A stretch of 5,709 bases of DNA, from the NCBI GenBank assembly GCA_003167305.1, contig PMTP01000092.1, positions 5,108 through 10,816 of the forward strand. The letters run 5' to 3'. The notes under the pieces were generated by a model that saw nothing but the letters and a program-made list of their open reading frames with translations, ran no database searches and was not told where the DNA came from. Position numbers and translations under genes: made by a program. Source of the DNA: Acidobacteriaceae bacterium (GTDB taxonomy: Bacteria; Acidobacteriota; Terriglobia; Terriglobales; Acidobacteriaceae). Below are positions 4,735 to 5,709 of the stretch, piece by piece (the first letter of the stretch is position 1; every line of letters starts with the position of its first letter).

Positions 4735-5619
4735 ATGTACAAAATCGTAGACGCCCGCGGCGTCGGCCTCAACATCAAGCAGTTTGTGATTGAAGCGCCG
4801 CGCATTGCGCGCAAGCATAAGCCCGGCCAGTTCATCATTCTCCGCCTTCATGAGAAGGGCGAGCGCATTCCGCTCACCATCAAGTCATCAGACCCGGCGG
4901 CCGGCACAGTCACCATCGTGGTGCAGGCCATTGGCAAGACCACCTCGCTGCTCAATTGCCTGGAGACGGGCGACTCCATTCTGGACATCGTCGGCCCGCT
5001 TGGCAAGCCCTCGGAGATCGAGAACTACGGCACGGTGGTGGTCTTGGCTGGCAGCGTGGGCACGGCGATGGCGCTGCCCACGGCCTACGCGCTCAAGCAG
5101 GCCGGCAATCACGTCGTTTTCATTGAAGGCGCGCGCAACGAGGAGATGGTGGTCTTTGAAGACGAGGTACGCGCGGCCAGCGGTGAGACCTATGTGATGA
5201 CCGACGACGGCAGCTACGGCGAACAGGGGCTGGTCACGAAGAAGCTAGATGAGCTGATTGAATCCGGGCGCCAGATCGACTTTGTGCTGGCCGTCGGCCC
5301 GGTGCCGATGATGCGCGCCGTCGCGCGGATGACCACGCCGCTGGGCATCAAGACCATGGTCAGCCTGAACTCTATCATGGTGGACGGCACGGGAATGTGC
5401 GGCGGCTGCCGCGTGCTGCTGGGAAAAGCGAGCAAATTCGCCTGCGTGGACGGGCCCGAGTTCGACGCCTCCATGGTCAACTTCGAGGTGCTCATGCAGC
5501 GCAACACCATGTACCGCGAGAAGGAGTGCGCATCGCTCAAGCAATTCCAGGAGAATATGGAAGAGCAACTGGCCGAGTTGCGCGCGGAGTTGGCCGCGGG
5601 GGAGAAACATTATGTCTGA
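4735..5619 (+). CDS. FAD/[2Fe-2S] NAD(P)H-binding subunit, NfnS/SudB type (sulfide/dihydroorotate dehydrogenase-like)
   Basis: The product is 294 residues of the ferredoxin-NADP+ reductase-like family that pairs with a glutamate-synthase-like large subunit. Known relatives are the small subunit of NADH-dependent ferredoxin:NADP+ oxidoreductase (electron bifurcating) and SudB of sulfide dehydrogenase. The start MYKIV is family-typical. Residues about 1-97 form the FAD barrel with PGQFIILR (30-37) and RIPLTI (44-49). Residues about 98-210 form the NAD-binding domain with TDDGSYGEQG (156-165) and GPVPMMRAV (188-196). The cluster motif DGTGMCGGC (217-225) and FACVDGPEFD (235-244) supplies C222, C225 and C237, with D217 at the position of the aspartate ligand reported for Nfn. 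The dinucleotide loop reads AGSVGTAM (105-112) where GGGVGxAP is usual. The C-terminus adds an acidic, helix-prone stretch (266-289). Its last 8 nt overlap the next gene. NfnS versus SudB cannot be settled here. Confidence 0.92.
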   Translation: MYKIVDARGVGLNIKQFVIEAPRIARKHKPGQFIILRLHEKGERIPLTIKSSDPAAGTVTIVVQAIGKTTSLLNCLETGDSILDIVGPLGKPSEIENYGTVVVLAGSVGTAMALPTAYALKQAGNHVVFIEGARNEEMVVFEDEVRAASGETYVMTDDGSYGEQGLVTKKLDELIESGRQIDFVLAVGPVPMMRAVARMTTPLGIKTMVSLNSIMVDGTGMCGGCRVLLGKASKFACVDGPEFDASMVNFEVLMQRNTMYREKECASLKQFQENMEEQLAELRAELAAGEKHYV

Positions 5620-5709
5620 GAAAAGAGTTCTGCCCCGCTCCGCAATGAATGTTCTTCCGCTCAAGGAACGCATGAAGATCCTGCGCAGGCACATGCCGGA
5701 GCTGGACCC
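5612..5709 (+). CDS. Glutamate-synthase-like flavoprotein large subunit, NfnL/SudA type, N-terminal fragment (cut by window end)
   Basis: ATG 5612 overlaps the end of the upstream small-subunit gene by 8 nt and has a strong Shine-Dalgarno GGGGGAG (5598-5604) 7 nt before it. Only 32 residues are visible. The segment ending RRHMPELDP (24-32) matches the N-terminus of the NADPH-dependent glutamate synthase small-subunit-like family, which continues into a cysteine-rich 4Fe-4S domain and FAD/NADPH domains (none visible here). Order, overlap and family pairing indicate a two-subunit NfnSL or SudAB-type enzyme. In such enzymes this subunit carries NADP(H) and the iron-sulfur centres facing ferredoxin or polysulfide. 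The call rests on a short fragment plus context. Confidence 0.82.
   Translation, partial: MSEKRVLPRSAMNVLPLKERMKILRRHMPELD

Overview
The window is GC-rich bacterial chromosomal DNA, with dense coding and a lower-GC intergenic island around 1600-1800. It holds seven genes, two of them cut by the window edges. No rRNA, tRNA, CRISPR array, insertion sequence or integrase is visible. A regulator with an N-terminal OmpR-type winged helix, a TolB/FlgO-like middle and a C-terminal TPR array is typical of Acidobacteriota, where such proteins are abundant. An acidobacterial soil-type organism is therefore my best guess, but this is inference from gene content only.

Minus strand, 1-1565: an XRE-type regulator with a cupin domain (969-1565) lies upstream of a sugar-porter-family MFS transporter (816 down to the window edge). 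The order suggests that the regulator controls the transporter and possibly itself. A promoter-like pair, TTGTCA-18-GATATT, precedes the regulator, and small palindromes overlap or follow it.

Divergent leader, about 1734-2092: on the plus strand, a GATAAT -10-like box is followed by a long imperfect stem (1745-1810), a strong hairpin (1857-1890) and a 42-bp tandem repeat whose two full copies each carry a conserved small hairpin. The frame of the winged-helix/TPR regulator stays open through most of this stretch, so its start is uncertain: GTG 1814, TTG 1922 (best Shine-Dalgarno) or GTG 2093 (next to the first domain).

Plus strand, 3951-4629: a two-gene unit with an 8-nt overlap encodes a DUF4160-like protein and a DUF2442-like protein with a basic KGG-containing tail. 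A perfect 8-bp inverted repeat lies between a predicted -35 and -10, so the promoter predicts a nearly leaderless transcript with a built-in operator. The layout resembles a self-repressed toxin-antitoxin or similar two-gene module and is the most interesting poorly understood system here.

Plus strand, 4735-5709: the start of an operon for the small FAD/[2Fe-2S] subunit (NfnS/SudB type) and the large glutamate-synthase-like subunit (NfnL/SudA type) of an NAD(P)H/ferredoxin or sulfide-dehydrogenase-like flavoenzyme. The first gene has no Shine-Dalgarno sequence, and a -10-like box ends 6 nt before its ATG. This predicts a leaderless mRNA, with a perfect 9-bp inverted repeat overlapping the promoter.
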